A stretch of DNA of 64,000 nt from Nocardioides sp. 503 (GTDB lineage Bacteria; Actinomycetota; Actinomycetes; Propionibacteriales; Nocardioidaceae), in assembly GCF_004522095.1 (NCBI RefSeq), contig NZ_SPUI01000002.1, forward strand, positions 1,116,001 to 1,180,000, read 5' to 3'. The notes beneath the pieces were generated by a model. The model did not search any database. It was not told where the DNA came from and was given only the letters and a program-made list of their open reading frames with translations. Made by a program: the position numbers and the translations under genes. Numbering within the stretch: position 1 is the first letter of the stretch; each line of letters starts with the position of its first letter. Below, piece after piece: positions 15,661-26,826 of this stretch.

Positions 15661-16467
15661 TCAGCTCGTCGACCTCTTCGCGACCGCGGACGCGATGTCG
15701 GCCGGCGTCACGTCGACGTGCTCGGTGTCCGCCCGGGCGTCGATGGTCGTCAGCGGTGCGTCGGAGCCGGGCGACGGCGTCGTCGCCGAGGAGGGGGACG
15801 GGGCCGGGGTAGCTGCGGCCTTCTTCGCCGGTGCCTTCTTCGGGGCCGGTGCCTTTTTGGCCGCGGCCTTCTTCGTCGGTGGCTTCTTCGCGGCGGGCTT
15901 CGTCTCGACGGGGGCCGGGTCCAGGCCCAGCTCCTCGGTGACGTTGACCGGCGTCGTGGGGTCGACGCTCACCTTCGTGGCCGGTGCCTTCTTCGTGGCC
16001 GGTGCCTTCTTCGCGGGGGCCTTCTTCGCCGCAGGCTGGCTCTGCGGCTTCTTCGCCGGCGCCTTCGTCCTGGCCGGCCCGGCGGGCGCCGCGGGGTCCT
16101 TCACGGGCAGCACGGCGGCGACGGACTTCTTGGCGGGCGTCGCCTTGGCGGGGGCCTTCTTGGCCGGTGCCTTGGTGGCGGCGGCCTTCTTGACCGGCGG
16201 GACGACCTGGGGCGCCAGGGCGTCGCCCTGGACCTTGCCGGAGGCGTGCGCGGAGTCCGTGGACGCCGGCGAGGCGGAGGGGGTGGGCTGCTTGCGACCG
16301 GGGAGCAGCGAGGTGACGGTGTCCGCGGCCTTGGCGGCGGCCGTGCCGGCGACCAGCTTGCCGAGGCCCACTCCACCCTTGGCGCTCTCGACGGTCAGGC
16401 TGGCAGCCTTCTGCGCGGTGCCGAGCGCGGCGTCCTTGATCGACTCGATCGGGTTCTTGCGGGCCAC
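15661..16467 (-). CDS. Histone H1-like Lys/Ala/Pro-rich protein
   Basis: A 268-residue low-complexity protein. The N-terminus (MARKNPIESIKDAALGTAQK) is amphipathic and helical. The middle and C-terminal parts are built of irregular AKKAPAKKA, KKAPATK and APKKAPAKK units, as in histone H1 tails and the basic tails of actinobacterial nucleoid proteins. An acidic tail with DARADTEHVDVTPADIASAV precedes the C-terminus. No enzymatic domain is seen. DNA binding or nucleoid compaction is inferred from composition only. GTG start with AAGGA seven bases upstream. Confidence 0.6.
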   Translation of the reverse strand: MARKNPIESIKDAALGTAQKAASLTVESAKGGVGLGKLVAGTAAAKAADTVTSLLPGRKQPTPSASPASTDSAHASGKVQGDALAPQVVPPVKKAAATKAPAKKAPAKATPAKKSVAAVLPVKDPAAPAGPARTKAPAKKPQSQPAAKKAPAKKAPATKKAPATKVSVDPTTPVNVTEELGLDPAPVETKPAAKKPPTKKAAAKKAPAPKKAPAKKAAATPAPSPSSATTPSPGSDAPLTTIDARADTEHVDVTPADIASAVAKRSTS

Positions 16468-16562
16468 GGGAGGTCCTTTCGTCGGTGCAGCTCTCGTCGT
16501 TCTCAGTACCCATCCAACGACCGGCGACGCGTCAGGTCAGGGTGACCTTGCCCACCGCGGGG

Positions 16563-16922
16563 TCAGTCGTCGTCGGCCTTGCGCACCGGCAGCTTGGCGC
16601 CGGGGGCCGAGCGCTTCACGGGCTTGCGGGCGGCCGGCCGCTCCGCGGGCGGGTGCGGGGCGATGTTGCGGGCGACGGCCGACGGGGAGGGGGTGCCGGG
16701 CGTGGGTGAGGCCGTCGAGTCGGCGTGTGTCGGAGCCGGCGCCTCCGGTGCGCGTGCCGGCGGGGCGGCAGCGGCCGCGGGGCGGCGTCGCGTGGCGGCG
16801 GCGGCCTTCCCGACCGCCCGGGCGAGCAGCGGCCGGGCGGTGCGGGCGGCACGGGCTCCGATCGCGGTCCCGATGACGACGGCCCCCGAGGCGACGCTCC
16901 TGATCCGGTCGATGGCTGCCAT
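16563..16922 (-). CDS. Small basic Ala/Pro-rich protein of unknown function
   Basis: A 119-residue protein. The N-terminus (MAAIDRIRSVASGAVVIG) could form an amphipathic or membrane-associated helix. An alanine/arginine stretch, a Pro-rich linker and a basic tail (KPVKRSAPGAKLPVRK) ending in DDD follow. The plan of short helix, disordered Ala/Pro segment and Lys-rich end echoes the adjacent H1-like gene, so the two may be related or work together. The ATG was chosen over longer in-frame starts because AGGGAG precedes it at good spacing. Confidence 0.55.
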   Translation of the reverse strand: MAAIDRIRSVASGAVVIGTAIGARAARTARPLLARAVGKAAAATRRRPAAAAAPPARAPEAPAPTHADSTASPTPGTPSPSAVARNIAPHPPAERPAARKPVKRSAPGAKLPVRKADDD

Positions 16923-16981
16923 GGACACTCCCTGTCGTCGTCGCGCGCGGGTCGTCGTCCGATTGAAGCAGGGTCGCGCAA

Positions 16982-17031
16982 CGACTCGGGCGGGCGCGCC
17001 GTCCCGGGGGACGAGGCGCCCGCCCGAGTCG
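16982..17031 (-). terminator. Long perfect hairpin after the YiaAB gene
   Basis: A 16-bp perfect stem (CGACTCGGGCGGGCGC with its complement) with an 18-nt loop that can itself fold (GTCCC with GGGAC). It begins 25 nt past the YiaAB stop on the minus strand and precedes the next minus-strand gene. There is no U-tract, as is common in high-GC actinobacteria. Confidence 0.7.
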
Positions 17032-17056
17032 GCGGTGCTGAGTGTCGGAGCGGGCG

Positions 17057-17344
17057 TCAGGAGACGCTGCGGAAGGGGTCGTGCTCGGCGAGGATCTTGT
17101 CGACCCGGGCCTGGTCGAGGCGGGAGACGACGTACTGGTTCTCCTGCGAGTCGCGCACGCACTTGGCCAGCGTGAAGCAGGAGGTCGTCAGGAACATCGT
17201 GCCGAGCCCCAGGAAGGCACGGATCCACGGGTCGACCGGGAGGTAGAGGATCGCGAGGATCATGGTCAGCAGCGCGATGCCGAAGGAGATCGCGGCCTGC
17301 GCGAAGAAGGCGTTGGTGTTCTTGGCGGAGTTCGGAGTGCTCAT
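17057..17344 (-). CDS. YiaA/YiaB-family two-helix inner membrane protein
   Basis: A 95-residue protein with two hydrophobic helices (about residues 14-34 and 40-60). A conserved end, FLTTSCFTLAKCVRDSQEN, matches the YiaAB domain. It sits in the cytoplasmic membrane; the biochemical role of the family is not established. It is followed by a strong hairpin and faces the DUF2252 gene divergently across about 117 bp. Confidence 0.85.
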   Translation of the reverse strand: MSTPNSAKNTNAFFAQAAISFGIALLTMILAILYLPVDPWIRAFLGLGTMFLTTSCFTLAKCVRDSQENQYVVSRLDQARVDKILAEHDPFRSVS

Positions 17345-17461
17345 GGCACCAGCCTCGCCGTCGTACGGCGGTCCGGGAGCGGCTCGCGTACCTGCTCACC
17401 GCTGAGTACCCGACCTCAGCCCTCCCGCGGGGGCGACCGTCGGCGTGGCAGGCTCTGCGGC

Positions 17462-18769
17462 GTGACGAGCGACGAGCGGGCCGAGCTGATCGTGTCCACC
17501 CTGACGGATGCCTTCGCGCCGCTGATGGCGGCCGACCCGGCGGCGTTCCGCGGCAAGTTCCGCACGATGTCCTCGGACCCCCACGCCTTCTACCGCGGCA
17601 CGGCCTGCCTCTTCTACGCCGACGTCACCCGCGCCGAGGACCCCTTCGCCGACGAGCGCAGCGGCCGGATCTGGGTGCACGGCGACCTGCACGTGGAGAA
17701 CTTCGGCACCTACCTCAACTCCGACGGCCGGCTCGTCTTCGACATCAACGACTTCGACGAGGCTTACCTGGGGCGCTTCACCTGGGACCTGCAGCGCTTC
17801 GCGGCGTCGCTGGCCCTGGTGGGCTGGCAGAAGGCCCTGCCCGAGGAGGACGTGCGGCGGCTGGTCGGGCGCTACCTGCGCGCCTACCTCTCGCAGGTGG
17901 ACGAGTACCGCGAGAGCGAGGAGGACGACTTCGCCCTCCACCTCGACAACACCGAAGGCCCGATCCAGGAGGCGCTGGTGATGGCGCGCCACCAGCGCCG
18001 CGCGGAGCTGCTCGACCAGAGCACCGAGGAGGTCGACGGGATCCGTCTCTTCCGCGAGGGACGCGGCGTGCGGCGGCTGGGCAAGCGGGAGCGCGCGAAG
18101 GTGGTGGCGGCGTTCGAGGCCTACCTGGAGACGATCCCGGAGCGTCGGCGCTCCGACCGCGACCTGTTCTACGAGCTGCGCGACGTCGTCGGCCGGTCCG
18201 GCTTCGGGATCGGCAGCGCGGGGCTGCCGGCCTACAACGTGCTGGTCGAGGGCTACAGCCAGGCGCTGGACAACGACGTGGTGCTCTCGATGAAGCAGGC
18301 CAACGTGCCCGCGATCAGCCGCTTCGTCGACTCCTCGCAGGTGGAGCGCTACTTCGAGCACGAGGGCCACCGCACGGTCGTCAGCCAGCGGGCGCTGCAG
18401 GTTCACACCGACCCGATGCTGGGCTACACCGAGCTGGACGGGGTGGGCTACGTCGTCAGCGAGGTCTCGCCGTACGAGGTGGACCTGGACTGGACCCATC
18501 TCACCGAGCCCGACGAGATCGCGCGCGTGGTCGACCTGCTGGGGCGAGCCACCGCCAAGATCCACTGCGCCTCCGACGAGGACAGCGACCAGGACCTGGT
18601 GGACTTCCAGGTGGAGGACGCGATCGCGGCGAGCGTCGAGGGGCGCCGGCGCGAGCTCGTGCGATGGGTGACGGACTTCGCGATGGGCTACGCCGACCAG
18701 GTGCGCGAGGACCACGCGCTGTTCGTGCACGCCTTCCGCGAGGGTCGCATCGGCGTCACGGCGACCTGA
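17462..18769 (+). CDS. DUF2252 family protein (kinase-like fold)
   Basis: A 435-residue protein. HGDLHVENFGT near residue 79 and DINDFDEAYLG shortly after resemble the catalytic and metal-binding loops of aminoglycoside phosphotransferase-like kinases and are hallmarks of DUF2252. The substrate is unknown. The GTG is the first sensible start of a longer open frame that otherwise runs back through the YiaAB gene. CAGGCT eight bases upstream resembles the -10 boxes of the leaderless genes here. Its stop is 13 bp from that of convergent galK. Confidence 0.85.
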   Translation: MTSDERAELIVSTLTDAFAPLMAADPAAFRGKFRTMSSDPHAFYRGTACLFYADVTRAEDPFADERSGRIWVHGDLHVENFGTYLNSDGRLVFDINDFDEAYLGRFTWDLQRFAASLALVGWQKALPEEDVRRLVGRYLRAYLSQVDEYRESEEDDFALHLDNTEGPIQEALVMARHQRRAELLDQSTEEVDGIRLFREGRGVRRLGKRERAKVVAAFEAYLETIPERRRSDRDLFYELRDVVGRSGFGIGSAGLPAYNVLVEGYSQALDNDVVLSMKQANVPAISRFVDSSQVERYFEHEGHRTVVSQRALQVHTDPMLGYTELDGVGYVVSEVSPYEVDLDWTHLTEPDEIARVVDLLGRATAKIHCASDEDSDQDLVDFQVEDAIAASVEGRRRELVRWVTDFAMGYADQVREDHALFVHAFREGRIGVTAT

Positions 18770-18782
18770 GCCGCGCCGGCGC

Positions 18783-19877
<1,095 letters not shown>

Positions 19878-19884
19878 GGGCGGA

Positions 19885-21367
<1,483 letters not shown>

Positions 21368-21370
21368 CCC

Positions 21371-21435
21371 CTGCGGTTTGGTCACCAACCGCAGGTCCTC
21401 GGCCCTCGGACGTGCGGTCTGTGACCAAACCGCAG
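21371..21435. repeat. Dispersed 65-bp inverted repeat, copy 5
   Basis: Starts 3 nt after the guaB1 stop and ends 10 nt before the stop of the convergent LysR-domain gene. The left arm is canonical; the right arm carries the TGCGGTCTGTGACC allele. Confidence 0.92.
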
Positions 21436-21445
21436 GTCTGAGGGA

Positions 21446-22030
21446 CTAGCGGGAGGACCGCTCGGTGCGTCCGCGGACGATGCCGATGAACGTCTGGACG
21501 CGCTCGTCCTCGTTGTCGACCAGCCAGGCGAGGCCGACCTTGGTGTCCGGCAGGTCGGTGACCGGTCGCGTCACCACGTCCTTGCGCTGGTGCAGCCGGG
21601 CGACCGACATCGGCACGAGCAGGACCCCGGTCCCGGAGGCGACGACCTCGACGGCGTCCTTGATGCTCATCTCCGGCCAGGCGAGCTGCTCGGCCGACGG
21701 CGTCCAGCCGGAGTCGTGGGGGAGGACCAGCTGCTCCTCGCTCAGGTCGTCCAGGGTGACCTCGTCGGCGGCCGCGACGAGGTGCTCCAGCCCGGCCACG
21801 ACGACCGGCACCTCGTCGTACAGCGGGATGCAGTGCACCGCGTCCCGGTCGATCGGCAGTCGCACGAGCGCCATGTCGAGCGAGCCGTCGCGCAGGCCGG
21901 TCTCCTGCTCGTCCTGGGTGACCGGGACCAGCTCGAGCGGGGTGCGCGGGTAGCGGGTGCGCCACACACGGGCCCACTTGTCCGGGGTCGCACCGGTGAC
22001 GAAACCGACACGGAAGGGGCGAGTGTCCAC
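21446..22030 (-). CDS. LysR-type substrate-binding domain protein without a DNA-binding domain
   Basis: About 194 residues, matching the effector-binding domain of LysR regulators (RVGFVTGATPDKWARVWRTRYP at the start, then DGSLDMALVRLP and ASGTGVLLVPMSVARLHQ). No helix-turn-helix precedes it in any frame. The GTG at 22030 is preferred to a GTG at 22117 because the longer form would overlap the start of the divergent gene at 22116. Such stand-alone domains occur in actinobacteria; ligand and role are unknown. Confidence 0.75.
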   Translation of the reverse strand: MDTRPFRVGFVTGATPDKWARVWRTRYPRTPLELVPVTQDEQETGLRDGSLDMALVRLPIDRDAVHCIPLYDEVPVVVAGLEHLVAAADEVTLDDLSEEQLVLPHDSGWTPSAEQLAWPEMSIKDAVEVVASGTGVLLVPMSVARLHQRKDVVTRPVTDLPDTKVGLAWLVDNEDERVQTFIGIVRGRTERSSR

Positions 22031-22115
22031 CGCCCGAGTATGGGGTAGTGGGCGGCACTGGCTAGCGTCGAGGTCGAGCCGGAGCCACGGCGAGACGTAG
22101 GGGAGAGGGACACGC

Positions 22116-23084
22116 ATGCGGGTGCTCGTGACCGGAGCGACGGGCTACGTCGGGTCGCGGCTGGTGGCCTCGCTCCTCGCGGAGGGCCACGCCGTGGTCG
22201 CCGCCGCCCGTGACCTGACCGCCCTGGACCGCTTCGCGTGGTCCGACTCGGTCGAGCGCCGGCACTTCGACGTCGAGGACACCGTCTCGGTCCACCTGGC
22301 CGTGCGCGACATGGACGCGGTCGTCTATCTCGTGCACTCCATGGCCTCGGGGGAGTTCCTCAAGCGCGACCGCGAGGCGGCGGAGTACGTCGCCGACGCC
22401 TGCGACTACGCCGGGGTCTCCCGCATCGTCTACCTCTCCGGGCTGGTGCCTCCCGGTCACCTGTCCGACCACCTGCGCTCGCGCCTGGAGGTGGAGGACA
22501 TCCTGCTCGCCAGCGACGTCCCGACAACCGTGCTGCGGGCCGCCATGGTGATCGGCGCCGGCTCGACGTCCTTCGAGCTCATGCGTCGCGTGAGCGAGCG
22601 CCTGCCGCTCACCCCGGTGCCGGTGTGGATGCTGCGCGACATCCAGCCGGTCGCGGTCGAGGACGTGGTCCACCTGATCGCCCGGGCGCTCGACGGCGAG
22701 CCGCGCAACCGCGCCTACGACGTCGGCGGCGACGAGGTGCTGACCTACCGCGAGCTGCTCGAGCGCTTCGCGCACCTCGCCGGGCTGACGCGCCAGCAGG
22801 TGCTGGTGCCGGTGGCGCCCGAGTGGGCGGTCGGCGAGGCCGTCGCCCTGGTGTCCGGGCTACCCCGCTCGACGGTCCGCGCGCTGGTGCGCAGCCTCGC
22901 CCACGACATGGTCTGCACCGAGGACGACGTACGCCGTGACCTCGCCCCCGGCCACCGGTTCCTGTCCGTCGACGAGGCGATCACCCGCGCGCTGGCCGGC
23001 CAGACCCACGCCACCGAGCTCGACGGCGACATCCAGGGCCAGGCCACCAGCGACCCCGACTGGGTCGGCACCACCCTCGCCTGA
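22116..23084 (+). CDS. NAD(P)-binding SDR/epimerase-like protein
   Basis: A 322-residue atypical short-chain dehydrogenase. The Rossmann motif VTGATGYVGSRL is at residue 5. The N-terminal region reads like the YbjT/NmrA group (VYLVHSMASGEFLKRDREAAEYV). A YxxxK catalytic pair is not evident, so it may be a redox sensor or a non-classical reductase. It ends 25 nt before a dispersed repeat and converges on the next gene. Confidence 0.8.
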   Translation: MRVLVTGATGYVGSRLVASLLAEGHAVVAAARDLTALDRFAWSDSVERRHFDVEDTVSVHLAVRDMDAVVYLVHSMASGEFLKRDREAAEYVADACDYAGVSRIVYLSGLVPPGHLSDHLRSRLEVEDILLASDVPTTVLRAAMVIGAGSTSFELMRRVSERLPLTPVPVWMLRDIQPVAVEDVVHLIARALDGEPRNRAYDVGGDEVLTYRELLERFAHLAGLTRQQVLVPVAPEWAVGEAVALVSGLPRSTVRALVRSLAHDMVCTEDDVRRDLAPGHRFLSVDEAITRALAGQTHATELDGDIQGQATSDPDWVGTTLA

Positions 23085-23109
23085 CGTCCGCTCTCCGGGC
23101 TCGTCACCC

Positions 23110-23174
23110 CTGCGGTTTGGTCACCAACCGCACGTTCGAGAGCCCCGGACGTGCGGTCTGTGACCAAACCGCAG
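23110..23174. repeat. Dispersed 65-bp inverted repeat, copy 6
   Basis: Sits between two convergent genes, 25 nt from one stop and 19 nt from the other. The left arm is canonical; the right arm has the TGCGGTCTGTGACC allele. Confidence 0.92.
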
Positions 23175-23193
23175 GGCCTGGGACCCGACGAGC

Positions 23194-23988
23194 TCAGTTG
23201 AGGATGCGCATGTCCTCGGGGACGCCACCGCCGTCGCGGACGGCCTCGACGAGCTTGGCGAGCGCGGTGAGGGCGACGTTCTGCGACATGGGCCCGTAGG
23301 AGACACGGGCGACGCCGAGCTCCTCGAGCCGCGCCAGCGCAGGAACGCCGGGGATGCCGATGAGCGTGAGCCGCTGCGGGCCGAGGGCGTCGACGAGCGC
23401 GACGACCTGCTCCTCGGACAGCCGGCCCGGGACGAAGACCACGGGCGCTCCGGCGTCCAGGAAGGCGCGCCCGCGCTCGATCGCGTCGGCGAGCACCTCG
23501 GCGGGGTCGCGGTCGCCGGCCTTGACGAAGGCGTCGGTGCGGGCGTTGAGGACGAAGTCGGGCACGCCCTCGGCGGCCGCGGCGGCCATCACGGCCTCCA
23601 CCTGGGCGGCGGCCTCGGCGAGCGGCTTCATCTGGTCCTCGAGGTTGGCGCCGACGACGCCCACGCCGATCGCCTTGCGGATCGTCTCCGGCGCGTCGCC
23701 GTAGCCGCCCTCGAGGTCTGCCGAGACCGGCAGCGAGGTCGCCGCGACGATCCGGGCCACCTCGGCGACCATCTCGTCGACGGGGATGTTCTCGCCGTCC
23801 TCGTAGCCGCGCGAGGCGGCGATGGAGTGGCTGGCCGTGGCCAGCGCGGTGGTGCCCTCGATGTCGGTCACGACCTTGGCGGTGATCACGTCCCAGACGT
23901 TGACCACGGTGAGGAGGCGGGGGTCGGTGTGGAGGCGGAGGAGGTCGGTGGCGCGCTGCGCGATGTCGGTCACGCCCCCATCCTGCAC
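23194..23988 (-). CDS. Isocitrate lyase/PEP mutase family protein
   Basis: Up to 264 residues, a PEP mutase/isocitrate lyase TIM barrel. Visible are NVWDVITAKV, the metal-site segment LPVSADLEGGYG, VVGANLEDQMKPL and FVLNARTDAFVKAGD. The Cys of the isocitrate-lyase KKCGH motif is absent, so it is closer to oxaloacetate decarboxylase/PEP-mutase-like enzymes. The substrate is unknown. Two GTG starts, at 23988 and 23973, are possible; the longer is given. Confidence 0.8.
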   Translation of the reverse strand: MQDGGVTDIAQRATDLLRLHTDPRLLTVVNVWDVITAKVVTDIEGTTALATASHSIAASRGYEDGENIPVDEMVAEVARIVAATSLPVSADLEGGYGDAPETIRKAIGVGVVGANLEDQMKPLAEAAAQVEAVMAAAAAEGVPDFVLNARTDAFVKAGDRDPAEVLADAIERGRAFLDAGAPVVFVPGRLSEEQVVALVDALGPQRLTLIGIPGVPALARLEELGVARVSYGPMSQNVALTALAKLVEAVRDGGGVPEDMRILN

Positions 23989-24019
23989 CCCCGGCGGTCA
24001 CCTCGCACGGGCCAGGACC

Positions 24020-25273
24020 TCAGGCGACGCTGCGGATCCGCGTCACCAGCAGCGAGCCCACGACCGTCACCGCCGCGGCGACCGTGTAGAGCGTCGCGTA
24101 GCCCAGGTCGAGACCGAGGATCAGCGCCGCCACCCCTGGCGCGACGACCTGGGGGAGGGCGTTGGCGATGTTGATGACGCCGAGGTCCTTGGCGCGGTCG
24201 CCGGCCGAGGGCAGGACCTGGCTGATCATCGCGAAGTCCACCGAGCTGTAGATCCCGAACCCGACGCCCAGCACCATCGCCCCCACCCACGCCCCGGTCA
24301 TCGTCGGCACGGCCGCCAGCACCAGCAGCGCCGCGGCGATGACCAGCCCGGAGGCGATGACGAACGGCTTGCGGCGCCCGACCCGGTCAGACCAGACCCC
24401 GCCCACCACGGCGGTGAGCACCGTCAGGACGCCGTACGCCGCGGTGAGCTGGAAGACCCGCGACTCGGCCTGGTCCTCGGTGAGCCCGACGGCGTCGTCG
24501 AGGTAGTAGAGCAGGTAGAGCACGACCAGCGAGTTGCCCAGGTTCACCAGGAAGCGCGTGAGCCATGCCCACGCGAAGTCGGGGTGGCGACGCGGTGACA
24601 CCCAGAACGACCGCACGAACGGCCCCAGCGCGAACGGCGGCCGCTCCTGGGCCTGCAGCGGTACGTCGCGGCTGTGCAGCACGTACGGCGTGGCGGTGAG
24701 CAGCAGCAGCCCCGCGCTGGTGAGGTAGCCGGCCGCGATGCTGCCCGTGGCGGCCGCGATCCCGGACCCCGCGATCACCCCGACCGTCTGCGCCAGCGCC
24801 AGCCAGCCGCCGATCGTGCCGCGCTCGCGGACCGGAACCTGGTCGGGGATGGTCGCGGTGAGGGCGGCGAGCATGGCGTTGAGCGACGCCTGCGCCAGGC
24901 ACCACCCCAGCAGCATCTGCCACAGCGTGTCGGCGGGCGCCAGCACGAGCATCGACACCGCGCCGGTGATCGCGCCGCCCACCACCCACGGCACGCGTCG
25001 GCCGATCCGCAGCAGCGTGCGGTCCGACAGCGCACCCCACAGCGGGTTGAAGACCAGGCTGACGGCCGCGCCGGCGCCGGTGACCAAGGCGAGCACCGAC
25101 TCCTTCTCGGCCTCGTTGACCAGCTCGGCCTGCTGGGCCAGGAGCACCTGGATGGGGCCGAAGAAGCCCGCCCACACCCCGATGCTGGCCAGGGAGAGCC
25201 ACAGCACCCAGATCCGGGGCACCGCGTCGGTGGGCTCGGCGAGCGCCGAGCGGGTGGTGGTCATCGCCCGCAT
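24020..25273 (-). CDS. MFS transporter (GPH/SLC45-like)
   Basis: A 417-residue membrane protein with about 12 predicted helices. The loop 2-3 signature NPLWGALSDRTLLRIGRR and the second-half copy GVWSDRVGRRKP are typical of the major facilitator superfamily. The phrase GRRVPWVVGG resembles the sugar-cation symporter/SLC45 group, so a sugar or glycoside is a plausible substrate. A second ATG at 25264 is possible. It lies 31 bp downstream of the PEP-mutase-like gene start and may be co-transcribed with it. Confidence 0.82.
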   Translation of the reverse strand: MRAMTTTRSALAEPTDAVPRIWVLWLSLASIGVWAGFFGPIQVLLAQQAELVNEAEKESVLALVTGAGAAVSLVFNPLWGALSDRTLLRIGRRVPWVVGGAITGAVSMLVLAPADTLWQMLLGWCLAQASLNAMLAALTATIPDQVPVRERGTIGGWLALAQTVGVIAGSGIAAATGSIAAGYLTSAGLLLLTATPYVLHSRDVPLQAQERPPFALGPFVRSFWVSPRRHPDFAWAWLTRFLVNLGNSLVVLYLLYYLDDAVGLTEDQAESRVFQLTAAYGVLTVLTAVVGGVWSDRVGRRKPFVIASGLVIAAALLVLAAVPTMTGAWVGAMVLGVGFGIYSSVDFAMISQVLPSAGDRAKDLGVINIANALPQVVAPGVAALILGLDLGYATLYTVAAAVTVVGSLLVTRIRSVA

Positions 25274-25384
25274 CGTAGGAGCGCCGGGACGAACGCGTGG
25301 CCGATCCGGTCACCGCACCGGCAGTGGTCCAGCCCGCCCACGACCCGGTGACCGACACCGCCCGGGCGATCGGGTCGCGTCAGG

Positions 25385-26287
25385 TCAGCCCGGCTGCCCC
25401 ACGACCGCCACGGAGCACCGGCCGGCCTCGACCACCTGCGGCGCGACCGAGCCGTAGACCAGCTTGCCGAGCCGCGGCCGGGGCCGATGCCCGAGGACGA
25501 CGAGGTCCGCGTGACGGGTGGCGTCCAGGACCGCCGTGTCGACGAAGCCCCGCGTGAGCCGCGGGTGCACCGCCACGCTCGGGTGCGCCGCCCGGTGCGC
25601 GGCGAGCGCCCAGCCGAGCCGCTCACGGAGCTCGTCGTGCCCCGGCTCGTCGTCGGGCACGTCGACCGCACCACGGGAGACGTCGTCGGGGTCCCAGAAG
25701 CAGTGCATGGCCGTCAGCGGGAGGCCGCGGGACCCGGCCACCCGGAAGGCCAGGTCGAGCACGGGCGCGTCGTCCCCGTCGAGGGCAAGCGCCACGACCA
25801 CGCCGCCCGGCGAGCGGGGCTCATCGAGGGGGCGGACGACGACCACCGGCCCAGGGGCGTGCTTGGTGAGCGCGAGGCTCACCGAGCCCAGCAGCAGGCT
25901 GCGCACCGGACCCATCCCGCGGGAGCCGACGACCAGCAGCCGGTCCTCGCCGGCGAGCTCCAGGAGGGCCTCCCGGGGATCGGCCACCCGGGCCACCCGG
26001 TCGACCACGAGCCCGTCGTGAGCGGCGCAGACGCGGGCAGCGGCCCCGTCTAGCAGTGCTGCGGCATCCGACAGGACCTCCTCGCGCAGGCGCGACGTGT
26101 CGACGCCCAGGGAGCCCAGCGAGGCGACCGCGCCGGCGCCCAGGGGCGGGGCGGCGTGCACGAGGGCGAGCGGTCGCCCCTCGAGCGCGGCCTGCTCCGC
26201 CGCCCAGTCGAGAGCCGCCGCCGCGGGCGGTGAGCCGTCCAGCCCGACGACGATCGCGTCGCGGGGGATCTGCCTGGCGTCGTTCAT
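25385..26287 (-). CDS. Universal stress protein, two USP domains
   Basis: A 300-residue protein with two tandem USP domains. The first starts IVVGLDGSPPAAAALDWA and holds VVGSRGMGPVRSLLLGSVS, the G2xG9xGS-type ATP-binding motif. The second ends VVLGHRPRPRLGKLVYGSVAP. ATP-binding stress or dormancy proteins of this kind belong to the DosR regulon in mycobacteria. It follows the PNPOx-like gene by 26 bp and should share its promoter and DosR-like box. The ATG has GAGGAG upstream; the longer open frame through the neighbour is a shadow. Confidence 0.9.
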   Translation of the reverse strand: MNDARQIPRDAIVVGLDGSPPAAAALDWAAEQAALEGRPLALVHAAPPLGAGAVASLGSLGVDTSRLREEVLSDAAALLDGAAARVCAAHDGLVVDRVARVADPREALLELAGEDRLLVVGSRGMGPVRSLLLGSVSLALTKHAPGPVVVVRPLDEPRSPGGVVVALALDGDDAPVLDLAFRVAGSRGLPLTAMHCFWDPDDVSRGAVDVPDDEPGHDELRERLGWALAAHRAAHPSVAVHPRLTRGFVDTAVLDATRHADLVVLGHRPRPRLGKLVYGSVAPQVVEAGRCSVAVVGQPG

Positions 26288-26313
26288 GGAGCTCTCCTCA
26301 GGTCGCTGTGCGG

Positions 26314-26754
26314 TCAGGGGGTCCGTGCGGTGAGCCGGCGGCCGGTGACGCGGTGCACGGTCAGGCGCACAAGGGCACCGCGGTTCCCCGGGGCCCACGT
26401 GTCCAGCAGGCGCACCGCCTCGGGAACGTCGAGGGTGTCGACGGGCTCGCCGACGCCGGCGACGACCACGCTCCAGCCGCTGCGGCGCCCGGTGTCCACG
26501 TGGTCGGCCTCGACGGCCAGGCGTGCGCCACCTCGGCAGTGGCCGACGAGCCGCGAGTACGGCGACGTGCGCAGCCACACCGCCTCCTCGACCACGGCGA
26601 GGTTGACCGGCACGACGTCGGGTCCGTCCGGTCCGCACCACGCCACGCGACCGACCTCCACCTGCTCGAGCAGGCCCCAGCACTGGTCCGGTGTGAGGTC
26701 GGCCAGCCGTGCGGGGCCGGAGCCCGGTGTGCGCTCGATGTCCGTGTCGTCCAT
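26314..26754 (-). CDS. Pyridoxamine 5'-phosphate oxidase-like flavoprotein
   Basis: A 146-residue split-barrel protein. LTPDQCWGLLEQVEVGRVAW and DVVPVNLAVVEEAVWLRT near the N-terminus are typical of the PNPOx-like FMN/F420-binding family. Members are often nitroreductase-like or stress proteins, and pairing with USP genes recalls the mycobacterial dormancy regulon. The ATG at 26754 is chosen over GTG 26763 because AGGAGG lies eight bases upstream of it. Confidence 0.82.
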   Translation of the reverse strand: MDDTDIERTPGSGPARLADLTPDQCWGLLEQVEVGRVAWCGPDGPDVVPVNLAVVEEAVWLRTSPYSRLVGHCRGGARLAVEADHVDTGRRSGWSVVVAGVGEPVDTLDVPEAVRLLDTWAPGNRGALVRLTVHRVTGRRLTARTP

Positions 26755-26826
26755 GCCGGCCACCTCCTCGTCCCCGCCAGCCTCGCGCGGCAGGGCGCTG
26801 CGCGGCAGGGGCTCGGGTCACGGGGG

